Below, one piece after another: positions 24,429 to 32,688 of a stretch of DNA of 64,000 nucleotides. The DNA comes from an uncultured Flavobacteriaceae bacterium (GTDB lineage: Bacteria; Bacteroidota; Bacteroidia; Flavobacteriales; Flavobacteriaceae): assembly GCA_947497245.1 (NCBI GenBank), contig CANMFO010000002.1, positions 62,001-126,000 on the forward strand, read 5' to 3'. The first letter of the stretch is position 1; each line of letters begins with the position of its first letter. A program made the translations under genes and the position numbers. A model generated the notes under the pieces. The model was not told where the DNA came from. It made no database searches and saw only the letters and a program-made list of their open reading frames with translations.

Positions 24429-25166
24429 ATGCTTGCAAAGATCAACGACCACACTATCGACCTCTCCAGGCCCTTGGACATTTCGCTTCCCCTGCGCGGG
24501 GATGCTTCCAACGTAAGTGCATGGTACCTGGACCACCCGAAGATCGCGCCCCATACGACGGGGGATTTCATAGGGAAGGTTTCGGAAGGAGGGTCCACCA
24601 ATTTTAATGATATCTGGTTCAATCCGCATGCGCATGGTACCCACACGGAATGCGTGGGACATATTACGCAAGATTTTTATTCCATCAACCAAAATCTAAA
24701 GCGTTTCTTTTTTAAAGCCGAAGTGATTACCATAGCCCCGGAAAAATACCAGGATGATTTCGTGATTTCCAGGAAACAGCTCCAATATGCCCTCGGCAAT
24801 AAGAAGCGGGAAGCGCTGGTCATCCGCACATTGCCCAATTTTACGGAAAAGCGATCCAAGCAATATTCGCACACCAACCCTTCCTACCTTTTGGAGGAGG
24901 CCGCCCAATTTTTGGCGGATAGGGATGTGGAGCATTTGCTGATCGACCTTCCTTCCGTGGATCGGGAAAAGGATGCCGGGGCCCTGTTGGCCCATAAGGC
25001 CTTTTGGGGGTTTGATGGAAAACTTCGTGAACGGGCGACGATCACCGAATTTATTTTTGTACCGAACGCCATCCAGGACGGGACCTATTTTTTGAATTTA
25101 CAAGTGGCCCCTTTTGAAAATGACGCGAGTCCGAGCAGACCGGTTCTCTATAAAATCATAACGTAA
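24429..25166 (+). CDS. Cyclase-family (kynurenine formamidase-like) hydrolase
   Basis: 245 residues from the ATG at 24429; a longer frame reaching into hemW is out of register with any homologous sequence. The cyclase-family metal motif is FNPHAHGTHTECVGHI (about 59-74; the family has HxGTHxD, here with E). LLIDLPSVDREKDAGAL and EFIFVPNAIQDGTYFLNLQ follow. These are metal-dependent hydrolases of amide or ester bonds. It is coupled to the DUF4260 gene by a TAATG one-base overlap. Substrate unknown. Confidence 0.82.
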   Translation: MLAKINDHTIDLSRPLDISLPLRGDASNVSAWYLDHPKIAPHTTGDFIGKVSEGGSTNFNDIWFNPHAHGTHTECVGHITQDFYSINQNLKRFFFKAEVITIAPEKYQDDFVISRKQLQYALGNKKREALVIRTLPNFTEKRSKQYSHTNPSYLLEEAAQFLADRDVEHLLIDLPSVDREKDAGALLAHKAFWGFDGKLRERATITEFIFVPNAIQDGTYFLNLQVAPFENDASPSRPVLYKIIT

Positions 25167-25525
25167 TGAAGCAGTTGCTAAAGCTAGAGGAGTTGATGAT
25201 GTTTGCATTGGGCATCTATCTCTTCGATCAATTGGAATACGCATGGTGGTGGTTTTTGGTATTGGTCTTGGCACCGGATATCGGGATGCTGGGCTATCTG
25301 TTCGGCAACAAGGTCGGGGCCCTCGCCTATAACCTGTTCCACCATAAGGGTTTGGCCGTTTTAATTTATCTTGTAGGCAGTTATACCGGCCTGGCGACCT
25401 GTCAATTGGTGGGGGTCATATTGTTTTCCCATGCCTCCATGGATAGGATACTGGGCTATGGGCTGAAGTACGACCAGGGGTTCAAGTATACCCATTTGGG
25501 TGAAATAGGAAATAACAATGGGTGA
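25166..25525 (+). CDS. DUF4260 membrane protein
   Basis: 119 residues with three to four membrane helices. The family pattern is PDIGMLGYLFGNKVGALAYNLFHHKG (about 42-67) and ILFSHASMDRILGYGLKY (about 90-107). Function unknown. It overlaps the cyclase gene by one base and the DUF4230 gene by 8 bp, so it is embedded in a translationally coupled run. Confidence 0.83.
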   Translation: MKQLLKLEELMMFALGIYLFDQLEYAWWWFLVLVLAPDIGMLGYLFGNKVGALAYNLFHHKGLAVLIYLVGSYTGLATCQLVGVILFSHASMDRILGYGLKYDQGFKYTHLGEIGNNNG

Positions 25526-26174
25526 TATTCTGGAAATTTTTCTTGGGCTGATATTGGGGGCGATCCTAATGTACTGGCTGTTTTCCTTTTTTCGGAAGAA
25601 GAAGGGAAAGGAGGTGACCCGCCGGCAATCGTCCGTGCTCTTGGAGAAGATAAAAAGCGTTTGCAAGCTCATTTCCGTGGAAGGTGAATTTGCCGAAATT
25701 TATACCTATGAGAACACCAAAGCACGTTTTCTAAGTTTGATCAGCAGTAAAAAAAAGGCATTGATCGTCATCAATGCCAAGGCCCACATCGGGTATGACC
25801 TAAAAAAGATCAGCATTACGGCCGATGTGGAAAAAAAGAAGGTAACCCTTGCCAATTTTCCCCAGCCGGAAATCCTTTCGATAGAACCCGAGCTGGAATT
25901 CTATGACATCAAGAACGGTATGTTCAATTCGTTCACTCCCGACGACCTGACCGTGCTCAACCAGGAGGCAAAACAACATATCCGGGAAAAAATTCCCGAC
26001 AGTGGTCTGATGCAAACGGCCAGGAAAGAAGCCTTGGACACCATTCTGCTGGTGGAGAGCCTAGCCGAGACCATTGGGTGGAAACTGGACTATTCCGCCC
26101 TCGAAATCCAAGGTTCGGAGCGGGAACTTTTGGAAAAAAACCCGATCTTGCCAAAAAAAGAGGAACCCACGTGA
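25518..26174 (+). CDS. DUF4230 protein
   Basis: 218 residues: an N-terminal membrane anchor (about 5-22), a basic turn (FRKKKGKEVTRRQ), then the DUF4230 domain (about 45-200: ISVEGEFAEIYTYENTK, ALIVINAKAHIGYDLKKI, LEFYDIKNGMFNSFTPDDL). Probably facing the periplasm; function unknown. It overlaps the DUF4260 gene upstream and the Dabb-domain gene downstream (GTGA overlap), consistent with coupled translation. Confidence 0.85.
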   Translation: MGDILEIFLGLILGAILMYWLFSFFRKKKGKEVTRRQSSVLLEKIKSVCKLISVEGEFAEIYTYENTKARFLSLISSKKKALIVINAKAHIGYDLKKISITADVEKKKVTLANFPQPEILSIEPELEFYDIKNGMFNSFTPDDLTVLNQEAKQHIREKIPDSGLMQTARKEALDTILLVESLAETIGWKLDYSALEIQGSERELLEKNPILPKKEEPT

Positions 26175-26566
26175 AAACCATAATTTCAACAGCACTAGTT
26201 TTGGCCTTCGCCATTGTGGGCCGATCACAAAATGAAAACCCTATGAAAGAATTTGACCCTGCCTTTGCGCACACCGTTTACTTTTGGTTGAAAAACCCGG
26301 ATAGCTCGGAAGACCGTACCGCCTTTGAAACCTCGCTCCAGAAATTCCTCGACCATTCGGGATACGCCAAGACCAAATTTATAGGCAAGCCCCCAAGGGC
26401 CAGCCGTGAGGTGGTCGACGGATCGTTTACCTATTCCCTGATCGTGACCTTTGGGTCCGCGGAGGCACAACAGCACTATCAGGACGAGGCACCCCATAAA
26501 TTGTTCATCGAGGAATCGGGGCATTTATGGACCAAAGTGATCGTTTACGATTCAAAGGGGCTATGA
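26171..26566 (+). CDS. Secreted Dabb-domain (stress-responsive A/B barrel) protein
   Basis: 131 residues from the GTG at 26171, which overlaps the previous stop and gives a signal peptide (KTIISTALVLAFAIVGRSQ). An ATG far upstream in frame would bury the signal. The mature part fits the Dabb barrel: FAHTVYFWLKNPDSSEDRTAFE (about 34-55) and TYSLIVTFGSAEAQQHYQ (about 90-107). Exported Dabb proteins are common in Bacteroidota; substrate unknown. It overlaps the next gene by 4 bp. Confidence 0.82.
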   Translation: MKTIISTALVLAFAIVGRSQNENPMKEFDPAFAHTVYFWLKNPDSSEDRTAFETSLQKFLDHSGYAKTKFIGKPPRASREVVDGSFTYSLIVTFGSAEAQQHYQDEAPHKLFIEESGHLWTKVIVYDSKGL

Positions 26567-26919
26567 ACGTCGAGGAATTAAGGGGCTATTGTCTTTCAAA
26601 GAAAGCGGTCACGGAGGAATTTCCCTTTGATGCGAATACCTTGGTCTTTAAGGTCATGGGCAAGATGTTCGCCCTGATCGCCCTGGAAAGGCTTCCGCCC
26701 CAGACGAACCTAAAGTGTGACCCGGAACGGGCCATTGCCCTCAGAGAAACGTATGACGGGGTCATTATTCCGGGCTATCACATGAGCAAGGTGCATTGGA
26801 ACACCCTGTTTCTGGATAAGCTGCCTTCCAAGATTATTTTTGAACTGGTGGACCATTCCTACGACTTGGTGGTCTCGAAACTGACCAAAAGGCAAAAAAA
26901 GGAGTGGGAGATCCTATGA
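26563..26919 (+). CDS. MmcQ/YjbR-family protein
   Basis: 118 residues from the ATG of an ATGA overlap at 26563. The fold is the CyaY-like MmcQ/YjbR type: LRGYCLSKKAVTEEFPFDANTLVFKVMGKMFAL (about 4-36), LKCDPERAIALRETY, then GYHMSKVHWNTLFLD (about 75-89) and the C-terminal LVDHSYDLVVSKL. Often called DNA-binding, but the biochemical role is not settled. Coupled to the DinB gene by another 4-bp ATGA overlap. Confidence 0.87.
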   Translation: MNVEELRGYCLSKKAVTEEFPFDANTLVFKVMGKMFALIALERLPPQTNLKCDPERAIALRETYDGVIIPGYHMSKVHWNTLFLDKLPSKIIFELVDHSYDLVVSKLTKRQKKEWEIL

Positions 26920-27401
26920 AAACAGCCATGCAAAACCAACTCGACGATATCATTTGGAATTTGAGGGAGTGCTTTGACGGCCAGCCGTGGTACGGGATTT
27001 CCATGATGAAAAAGTTGGATTCACTGGACTGGCATCGCGCCAACGACAGGCACCAAGGTTTCAAATCGATAGCGGTGCTACTACAGCATATTGTCAACTG
27101 GCGTATTTTCGTGCTGAAAAAACTACAGGGAGATGCCGATTTCGATATCCAGATCGATGGCCCGAACGATTGGTCCGAGGTGCATATCGACAACGAAAGG
27201 GAGTGGGAGGAGCTCAAGGAAACGCTTCGACGGACCCAGAAGGACCTGCTCGACATTTTGACCGATGCCCCGGAAGGGCTCTTGAAGGAGAAGGTCCCGG
27301 GAAAAGACTACGAATTTGCCCCGGTTCTGAACAGCCTGTACCAGCATGACATCTACCATTTGGGCCAGATCGCCATGCTCCATGCCATGAAGGGAAGCTG
27401 A
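26916..27401 (+). CDS. DinB-like superfamily protein
   Basis: 161 residues from the ATGA overlap at 26916. The four-helix DinB fold shows histidines in LLQHIVNWRIF (about 47-57) and YQHDIYHLGQIAML (about 142-155), the usual metal-ligand positions. Members are thiol-dependent metalloenzymes; the substrate here is unknown. It is the last gene in the overlapping run from the cyclase gene; a 30-bp gap leads to the MutS-like gene. Confidence 0.83.
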   Translation: MKTAMQNQLDDIIWNLRECFDGQPWYGISMMKKLDSLDWHRANDRHQGFKSIAVLLQHIVNWRIFVLKKLQGDADFDIQIDGPNDWSEVHIDNEREWEELKETLRRTQKDLLDILTDAPEGLLKEKVPGKDYEFAPVLNSLYQHDIYHLGQIAMLHAMKGS

Positions 27402-27431
27402 AGCAGAATACATATCTTTGGCCCCTAAACC

Positions 27432-29219
27432 ATGACCATGTCCAGAACAGACCGGCTCCGCAATTTTTACGATGACCAGATCGGCCATTACAGTGATCAA
27501 TTGTCCCGGATAAAGGACCAACTATCGACCTCCAGCCTGTTTCGATTGTTGGTTTTCCTTTTGGCGGGTTTTGGGGTTTTTGTCTTTTTTGGGAACACAA
27601 AATTGGTGTTGGGCATTGTGCTTCTCTTCCTGGTATTGTTTCTTTTTTTGGTGTCGAGGCATACCGACCTGGAGTACAAACGGGATACCTTGAAGGCGCT
27701 GTTGGACATCAACAAAAAGGAGATCAAGGCCTTGGAGCGCGATTTTCACGGTTTTGAGGAAGGGAGCGAATACCAGGACTCCGCGCATCATTTTAGCCAG
27801 GATATCGACCTGTTCGGCAAGGGCTCCTTTTATCAATATACGAACAGAACGGTGCTACAACAGGGAAGCGAAGTTTTGTCGGGGCTTCTGCTCGAAAACG
27901 CGATCGATCGCATCACCGACAAACAGGACGCCGTTCGGGAACTATCAAAATTGACCCAATGGAGGCAAGAGTTTTCGGCCATCGCTACCTTGGTGAAAAC
28001 GGAGACGCACTATGCCACCATCATCAAATGGATGCAGGGGTATGCCCCCTTTCTGCCCGGGTCGATGAAGCTGGTGCCCCGCATTTTTACGGGACTTTCC
28101 ATTTTGACTCTTACCTTTTACTTTTTGGGAGGGTTGCCCGCCTTGATCCCTGCCCTCTGGTTTTTTATTGGGTTGGGAATCACAAGCGGGTTTTTAAGAA
28201 AGATCAACAAACTGGCGTTCGATACGTCGAAGATCGTACGGACGTTCCAGCAGTACCAAAAATTGATCTTGGAGCTCGAGGGGGTGGCATTTCAGTCCCA
28301 ACTGCTCCAGGAGAAGAAAGCATCCATTGTCAACGAAGCAGAACGGACCTCAAAGACCCTCCGGGAATTTTCCAGGCTTTTGGGCGCACTGGACCAACGG
28401 AACAATGTTTTGATAGCACTTTTGGCCAATGGCTTTCTTTTGCGGGATATCCAATTGTGCCATGCCATAGAGAAGTGGATCGGTTCGCATGGGGCGAAGG
28501 TGGAAGGATGGTTTGGGACCATCGCCTTTTTTGATGCCTTCAACAGTCTGGGCAATTTTGCATTTAACCATCCGCACTATTGCTTTCCACGCATCGGCAC
28601 GGAAAGGACCGTACTCAGGTCCGAAGGTGTGGGCCACCCGCTGTTGGACCCCGCGAAAAGTGTTCGGAACGACTTTCAAATCGACAGCGAACAATTTTTT
28701 ATCATCACTGGGGCAAACATGGCCGGGAAAAGTACCTTTTTACGAACGGTTTCCCTACAGATCGTAATGGCCAACACGGGGCTTCCGGTCTGCGCGGAGG
28801 CATTCGAATATTCGCCCATAAAATTGATTACCAGTATGCGGACGACCGACTCATTGACCGACGATGAGTCGTACTTTTTTTCGGAGTTGAAGCGTTTGAA
28901 ATTTATTGTGGACGAGATCAAGAAGGACCGCTATTTTATCGTGCTCGACGAAATCTTAAAGGGCACCAACAGTACGGACAAGGCAAAGGGGTCTAGGAAG
29001 TTTGTTGAAAAATTGGTCCGTTCCCGGTCCACGGGCATCATTGCCACCCACGACCTGAGCCTTTGCGATACGGCCGATACCCTCCCACAAGTTCTGAACC
29101 ATTATTTTGATGCGGAGATCATCGACAATGAGCTGCATTTCGATTATACCCTCAAGAAAGGCATTTGCCAGAATATGAATGCCTCTTTTCTATTGAAAAA
29201 GATGGAGATCGTGGAGTAG
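27432..29219 (+). CDS. Membrane-anchored MutS-family ATPase
   Basis: 595 residues. Two membrane helices near the N-terminus (about 38-57 and 60-78) and two more at about 222-262 flank a helical core. The C-terminal MutS domain V has the P-loop GANMAGKSTFLRTVSLQ (about 427-443), SYFFSELKRLKFIVDEI, Walker B YFIVLDEILKGTNSTDKAKG (about 498-517) and TGIIATHDLSL. The mismatch-recognition domain of canonical MutS is absent. Homologous MutS-related membrane proteins occur in Bacteroidota without known function. It is unlikely to act in ordinary mismatch repair. Confidence 0.87.
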   Translation: MTMSRTDRLRNFYDDQIGHYSDQLSRIKDQLSTSSLFRLLVFLLAGFGVFVFFGNTKLVLGIVLLFLVLFLFLVSRHTDLEYKRDTLKALLDINKKEIKALERDFHGFEEGSEYQDSAHHFSQDIDLFGKGSFYQYTNRTVLQQGSEVLSGLLLENAIDRITDKQDAVRELSKLTQWRQEFSAIATLVKTETHYATIIKWMQGYAPFLPGSMKLVPRIFTGLSILTLTFYFLGGLPALIPALWFFIGLGITSGFLRKINKLAFDTSKIVRTFQQYQKLILELEGVAFQSQLLQEKKASIVNEAERTSKTLREFSRLLGALDQRNNVLIALLANGFLLRDIQLCHAIEKWIGSHGAKVEGWFGTIAFFDAFNSLGNFAFNHPHYCFPRIGTERTVLRSEGVGHPLLDPAKSVRNDFQIDSEQFFIITGANMAGKSTFLRTVSLQIVMANTGLPVCAEAFEYSPIKLITSMRTTDSLTDDESYFFSELKRLKFIVDEIKKDRYFIVLDEILKGTNSTDKAKGSRKFVEKLVRSRSTGIIATHDLSLCDTADTLPQVLNHYFDAEIIDNELHFDYTLKKGICQNMNASFLLKKMEIVE

Positions 29220-29370
29220 GGAGTAACTGGGCGAACCAGGGGAATCCCTGTGAACGAGGGAGACATGCCCAATCTTTCCCGTACTGCGAAGCGGTTTACT
29301 TTTTTCCTGTCGAACAGCACCAGGCCGTAGCCCACTTTGATTGCCAAACCAACGCTGCCCAAGGGATACT

Positions 29371-30294
29371 TCATACCATGGAGCCGTGTTCGCTGTCCGG
29401 TGGGAAACCGTCCATATAGGTCGTTATCTGCCCGCGCTCCACCGCATTGAACCGTTGCAAAGGAGGCGCGACCTGGTCATGGCAAAGTCCCATGACCGAT
29501 AGAGCACACTTGGTGCCCTTTACGTATTTCGATTCTCCCTTTCCCACGCTGTATATTGTATCACTGATCGATTGTACCCTGTTGAGAAATATCGAAATCT
29601 TTTCTTCGTCCCTTCCCAGGCAGGCTTCGTACAAGCCTACGAACATACGGGGGAAAAAGTTGGCGCCCCCGGCCACGGTTCCATGTCCCCCTTTTGCCAG
29701 CAAGTCGGGCAAAAAGGATTCCGTCCCCGTAATGATCGAAAAGGATGGGTCCTGTCCAAATTCATCGAGCAGGGCATGCAGATACGCTAGGTCACCCGAG
29801 CTGTCCTTGATGCCAATGGCGCCCAGTTCCCTTGCTTTTTTAACGGTCTCCAACGACAGCCAAAGTTTGGTGCAGCTTGGCATATTGTACAACAGGAAGG
29901 GTAGGGGGAGTTGTGGTACCAAATGTTCCAAATACCCCTGGATTTCCTCTTGTGAAATGGGAAAGTAATAGGGCGGTGCCACCACCAGGACATCGGCCCC
30001 GGCCTTTTTGGCGTGATGGGCCAGTTCCAACGATTCCTGGACAGACGTATCGGTGATACCCACCAGAACGGGCAGCTGTTTATTGATCAGTTCGCAGGCC
30101 TCGGATACCAGTTGTTTCCGGAGTTTACGGGATAGGCTGGGCCCCTCCCCGGTCGTGCCGAGCAAAAAGAGGCCGTGTACCCCGCCGTCCATCATATATG
30201 CGACGATGTTGCGGAGTCCCTGTTTGTCCAACTCCCCGTTTTCCAACAAGGGAGTGACCATGGGTGGTATGATTCCTTTAAGGAGCAGTTCCAT
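29371..30294 (-). CDS. Dihydrodipicolinate synthase (DapA)/N-acetylneuraminate lyase family
   Basis: 307 residues of the class I aldolase TIM barrel. GLFLLGTTGEGPSLS (about 40-54), FLLYNMPSCTKLWLSLE with the active-site tyrosine (about 131-147), and IGIKDSSGDLAY with the Schiff-base lysine (about 158-169) are all present. The motif GTTGEG differs slightly from DapA's GTTGES, and no lysine-synthesis genes are nearby, so it may be a keto-sugar or hydroxyproline-type lyase rather than the biosynthetic DapA. Single gene; the 150 bp downstream to the MutS gene hold nothing seen. Confidence 0.83.
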   Translation of the reverse strand: MELLLKGIIPPMVTPLLENGELDKQGLRNIVAYMMDGGVHGLFLLGTTGEGPSLSRKLRKQLVSEACELINKQLPVLVGITDTSVQESLELAHHAKKAGADVLVVAPPYYFPISQEEIQGYLEHLVPQLPLPFLLYNMPSCTKLWLSLETVKKARELGAIGIKDSSGDLAYLHALLDEFGQDPSFSIITGTESFLPDLLAKGGHGTVAGGANFFPRMFVGLYEACLGRDEEKISIFLNRVQSISDTIYSVGKGESKYVKGTKCALSVMGLCHDQVAPPLQRFNAVERGQITTYMDGFPPDSEHGSMV

Positions 30295-30427
30295 CGTATC
30301 ACAAATAACGAATAATCCCGGATAAAACCATTGTAAATTAGATCAAATAGGGGAATTTCATGGTTCTGTTGTGTATTTCAGGCTATTTTTGTTGGAAATT
30401 GGCAGGGGTCATTTCACGGTTCACAAC

Positions 30428-30542
30428 TAGCAATTGACAATGGGTAATTAAAAAAAGTACTCAGTGTGCAGTGTTTAGAGTGCAGTAGGCAGTGTTCAGT
30501 GAACAATTAACAATTAGCAATGAACACCGCTTGCTGAACACG
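30428..30542 (+). repeat. Heptad array C (NNNCAAT/NNNCAGT), about 15 units
   Basis: Units in register: TAGCAAT, TGACAAT, GGGTAAT, a 10-bp A-rich interruption, then ACTCAGT, GTGCAGT, GTTTAGA, GTGCAGT, AGGCAGT, GTTCAGT, GAACAAT, TAACAAT, TAGCAAT, GAACACC, GCTTGCT, GAACACG. The core TAGGCAGTGTTCAGT matches array A with one mismatch. It ends 22 bp before the ATG at 30565. The rest of the gap 30295-30427 contains nothing recognised. Confidence 0.78.
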
Positions 30543-30564
30543 TATGACCCAAGAACTTGAATAG

Positions 30565-31578
30565 ATGGATTCATTGACACAGATCGTACTGGGTGCCGCG
30601 GTCGGCGAAGCGGTACTGGGGAAAAAAGTTGGCAATAGGGCCATGCTGTATGGTGCCATTGCGGGTACCATTCCGGACTTGGACGTGCTCGCGCGCTATT
30701 TTACGGATACCGTCACGGCCATAGAATGGCACCGTGGGTTTAGCCATTCCATCGTTTTCAGCGTGCTGTTCGCGCCCATTTTCGGGTGGGTGGTCTGGAA
30801 ATTGGAACGAAAACGGGAAGCGGATTGGAAAGATTGGTCACGGTTGCTGTTCTGGGGGCTGTTCACCCATCCCATTCTGGACACCTTTACTACCTGGGGG
30901 ACCCAGCTCTTCTGGCCGTTTGATATACGGCTCGCCTTTCAGAACATCTTCGTGATAGACCCCTTGTACACCCTCCCGTTCCTGGTCTTTCTTATTTTGG
31001 CCATGCGCCAAAAAAGGACTTCCCCCAAACGTCGAAAATACAACCGCTTGGGCCTTATTGTCAGTAGCGGCTACTTGCTGGTCACCCTGATCTTAAAGGG
31101 GTTCGCCCATCAACGATTTACCCGGGCCTTGGAGGATCAGGGCATTTCCTATAAAGAAATGGACATGCGGCCCACGCCCTTCAATTCCGTTTTATGGACG
31201 GCCAATATCGATGCCGGTGATGCCTATCTGATCGGAAACTATTCTTTTTTTGATTCCGGTCCCATTGCCTTTGGCGCATATCCCAAAAACCATCAATTGC
31301 TCGGGGCCTTGGCCACACAGGATAAGGTGGGTCGCCTGAAGCATATTGCCGAAGGCTGGTACACGATCAGCAAAAGGGAGGGGACGCTTTTCTTCAACGA
31401 CCTGCGCTTTGGCCTGATCAGCCTTGATCCGAAGGAAACCCGATTCGCCTTTGCCTATCGCTTAAAGGAGGAAAACGGGGGCTTGCGGGTAGAGGAGGCC
31501 CAGCGATTGGACGTGGATGCCAAACGACTTTTATCGGCCCTGTGGCTTCGGATATGGGGCAACGCGAACAAACCATAA
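30565..31578 (+). CDS. YdjM/DUF457-type membrane-bound metal-dependent hydrolase
   Basis: 337 residues. The family N-terminus MDSLTQIVLGAAVGEAVLG is followed by IAGTIPDLDVLARYF (about 32-46), EWHRGFSHSIVFS (about 55-67) and THPILDTFTTWGTQLFWPF (about 98-116), with histidines and aspartates where the metal site is expected. Membrane helices lie at about 62-84, 92-108, 130-147 and 156-172; the C-terminal ~150 residues are soluble. Related proteins are called LexA-regulated membrane hydrolases, with no settled substrate. A heptad array lies just upstream. Confidence 0.85.
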   Translation: MDSLTQIVLGAAVGEAVLGKKVGNRAMLYGAIAGTIPDLDVLARYFTDTVTAIEWHRGFSHSIVFSVLFAPIFGWVVWKLERKREADWKDWSRLLFWGLFTHPILDTFTTWGTQLFWPFDIRLAFQNIFVIDPLYTLPFLVFLILAMRQKRTSPKRRKYNRLGLIVSSGYLLVTLILKGFAHQRFTRALEDQGISYKEMDMRPTPFNSVLWTANIDAGDAYLIGNYSFFDSGPIAFGAYPKNHQLLGALATQDKVGRLKHIAEGWYTISKREGTLFFNDLRFGLISLDPKETRFAFAYRLKEENGGLRVEEAQRLDVDAKRLLSALWLRIWGNANKP

Positions 31579-31590
31579 AAATAACACAAT

Positions 31591-31956
31591 ATGTTAGGAT
31601 TGAGGACAGCCATTTACAAAGTGGGCGATATGGCCAGGGCGACGGACTGGTACAGTAAGGCCTTTGGTGCCAAACCCTATTTCCAGGAACCTTTTTATGT
31701 CGGGTTCAATATCGGGGGCTATGAGCTGGGGCTCCGGCCCGAAGAGCGGCCGCCAAGCGAAAAACCGGAAAGCGTCACCGCCCTCTGGGGCGTGGAGGAC
31801 ATTCAGGGTACCTATGACCGCCTGCTTTCCCTGGGCGCCTCCGAACACGAAAATCCAACCAATGTGGGCGGGGAACTGATGGTAGCCTCGGTGAAAGACC
31901 CCTGGGGAAATGTGCTGGGACTCATTTACAACCCTGAATTCAAACTTCCTGGATAG
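31591..31956 (+). CDS. VOC-family (glyoxalase/bleomycin-resistance fold) protein
   Basis: 121 residues. RTAIYKVGDMARATDWYSKAFGAKPYF (about 5-31) and the second half ALWGVEDIQGTYDRLLSLGA...VKDPWGNVLGLIYNPEF (about 65-117) give the paired beta-alpha-beta-beta-beta modules. The C-terminal D-P-x-G-N is the family turn. It might be a lyase, dioxygenase or binding protein; not specified. It follows the YdjM-like gene by 12 bp and is probably co-transcribed. The 158 bp to the next gene contain nothing seen. Confidence 0.85.
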   Translation: MLGLRTAIYKVGDMARATDWYSKAFGAKPYFQEPFYVGFNIGGYELGLRPEERPPSEKPESVTALWGVEDIQGTYDRLLSLGASEHENPTNVGGELMVASVKDPWGNVLGLIYNPEFKLPG

Positions 31957-32114
31957 ATCACGACCATGCCCATCAGTATCGTTTTTTACCCAGAGATCAA
32001 GGGGCTGTCCCATGGACCCACTGTCGAGGGCGCACTGATTTTGTATGTTGCATTGGGTTCATTTTTCAGTGCGATTTGCCCAAGGCACCCTATTTTTTAT
32101 CATAGGACGTTTTT

Positions 32115-32543
32115 TCATTTGATCCTTACTTTTTCGATGTTTTCAACGGGTAACCAATCGTCCATGTTTCCGTAATCGGACCTGTCAATTTTGAAAGGCT
32201 CGATCTCTTCAAAATCCTTTATCGCCACTAGAACCAAATACCTTTTTCCGCTGAACCTTTTTTCAAGCCTTTTGTCCAAAAGTAATTTGTCCTTGTTCTT
32301 CCCTATTATATCAATGGACTGTTCTTTTGTCAATTTGTCCGAATTGAAAACCTGGTCAACAACTGCTTTTCCCTTTATAAGCCCGTCCCCTTTGTTTTCA
32401 ATGAAATACAAAACATCATCTTCGTTCACCCGGCCATAGGGCAATTTGCGTCCCATTGCTCCCCGGACGATCATCGTTTTCCGTCCGCTTTTGAGGTTCT
32501 CCCATTCCTTGGCTTTAAAATCAAGATAAACCACGTTGTCCAT
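32115..32543 (-). CDS. ASCH/PUA-like domain protein
   Basis: 142 residues. VYLDFKAKEWENLKSGRKTMIVRG (about 4-27) and PYGRVNEDDVLYFIENKGDGLIKGKAVVDQVF (about 35-66) have the strand-helix pattern of the ASCH/PUA-like fold, with the KSGRKT turn typical of it. Such domains usually bind RNA or modified nucleosides. Lone minus-strand gene, assigned by fold only. The alternative is a hypothetical protein without nucleic-acid function. Confidence 0.6.
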   Translation of the reverse strand: MDNVVYLDFKAKEWENLKSGRKTMIVRGAMGRKLPYGRVNEDDVLYFIENKGDGLIKGKAVVDQVFNSDKLTKEQSIDIIGKNKDKLLLDKRLEKRFSGKRYLVLVAIKDFEEIEPFKIDRSDYGNMDDWLPVENIEKVRIK

Positions 32544-32688
32544 TCTTTTCCTTGTTTTAGTGTTTGTTCAAATGCCTTGTAATGGTCTGGCGCTGTACGG
32601 TACGGGACTTTGGATCAAGGTACGCTGAACCGAGCGTGCTGAAACAATGCCCAATAAAAGGATTCCCATACATGCTTTCCCAATGGGG

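Noticed and set aside
27432-29219. Housekeeping mismatch-repair MutS
   Set aside because: No mismatch-recognition domain; four membrane helices; different C-terminal motif order.
29371-30294. Biosynthetic dapA
   Set aside because: The GTTGEG motif and lack of lysine-pathway neighbours leave the reaction open; kept at family level.
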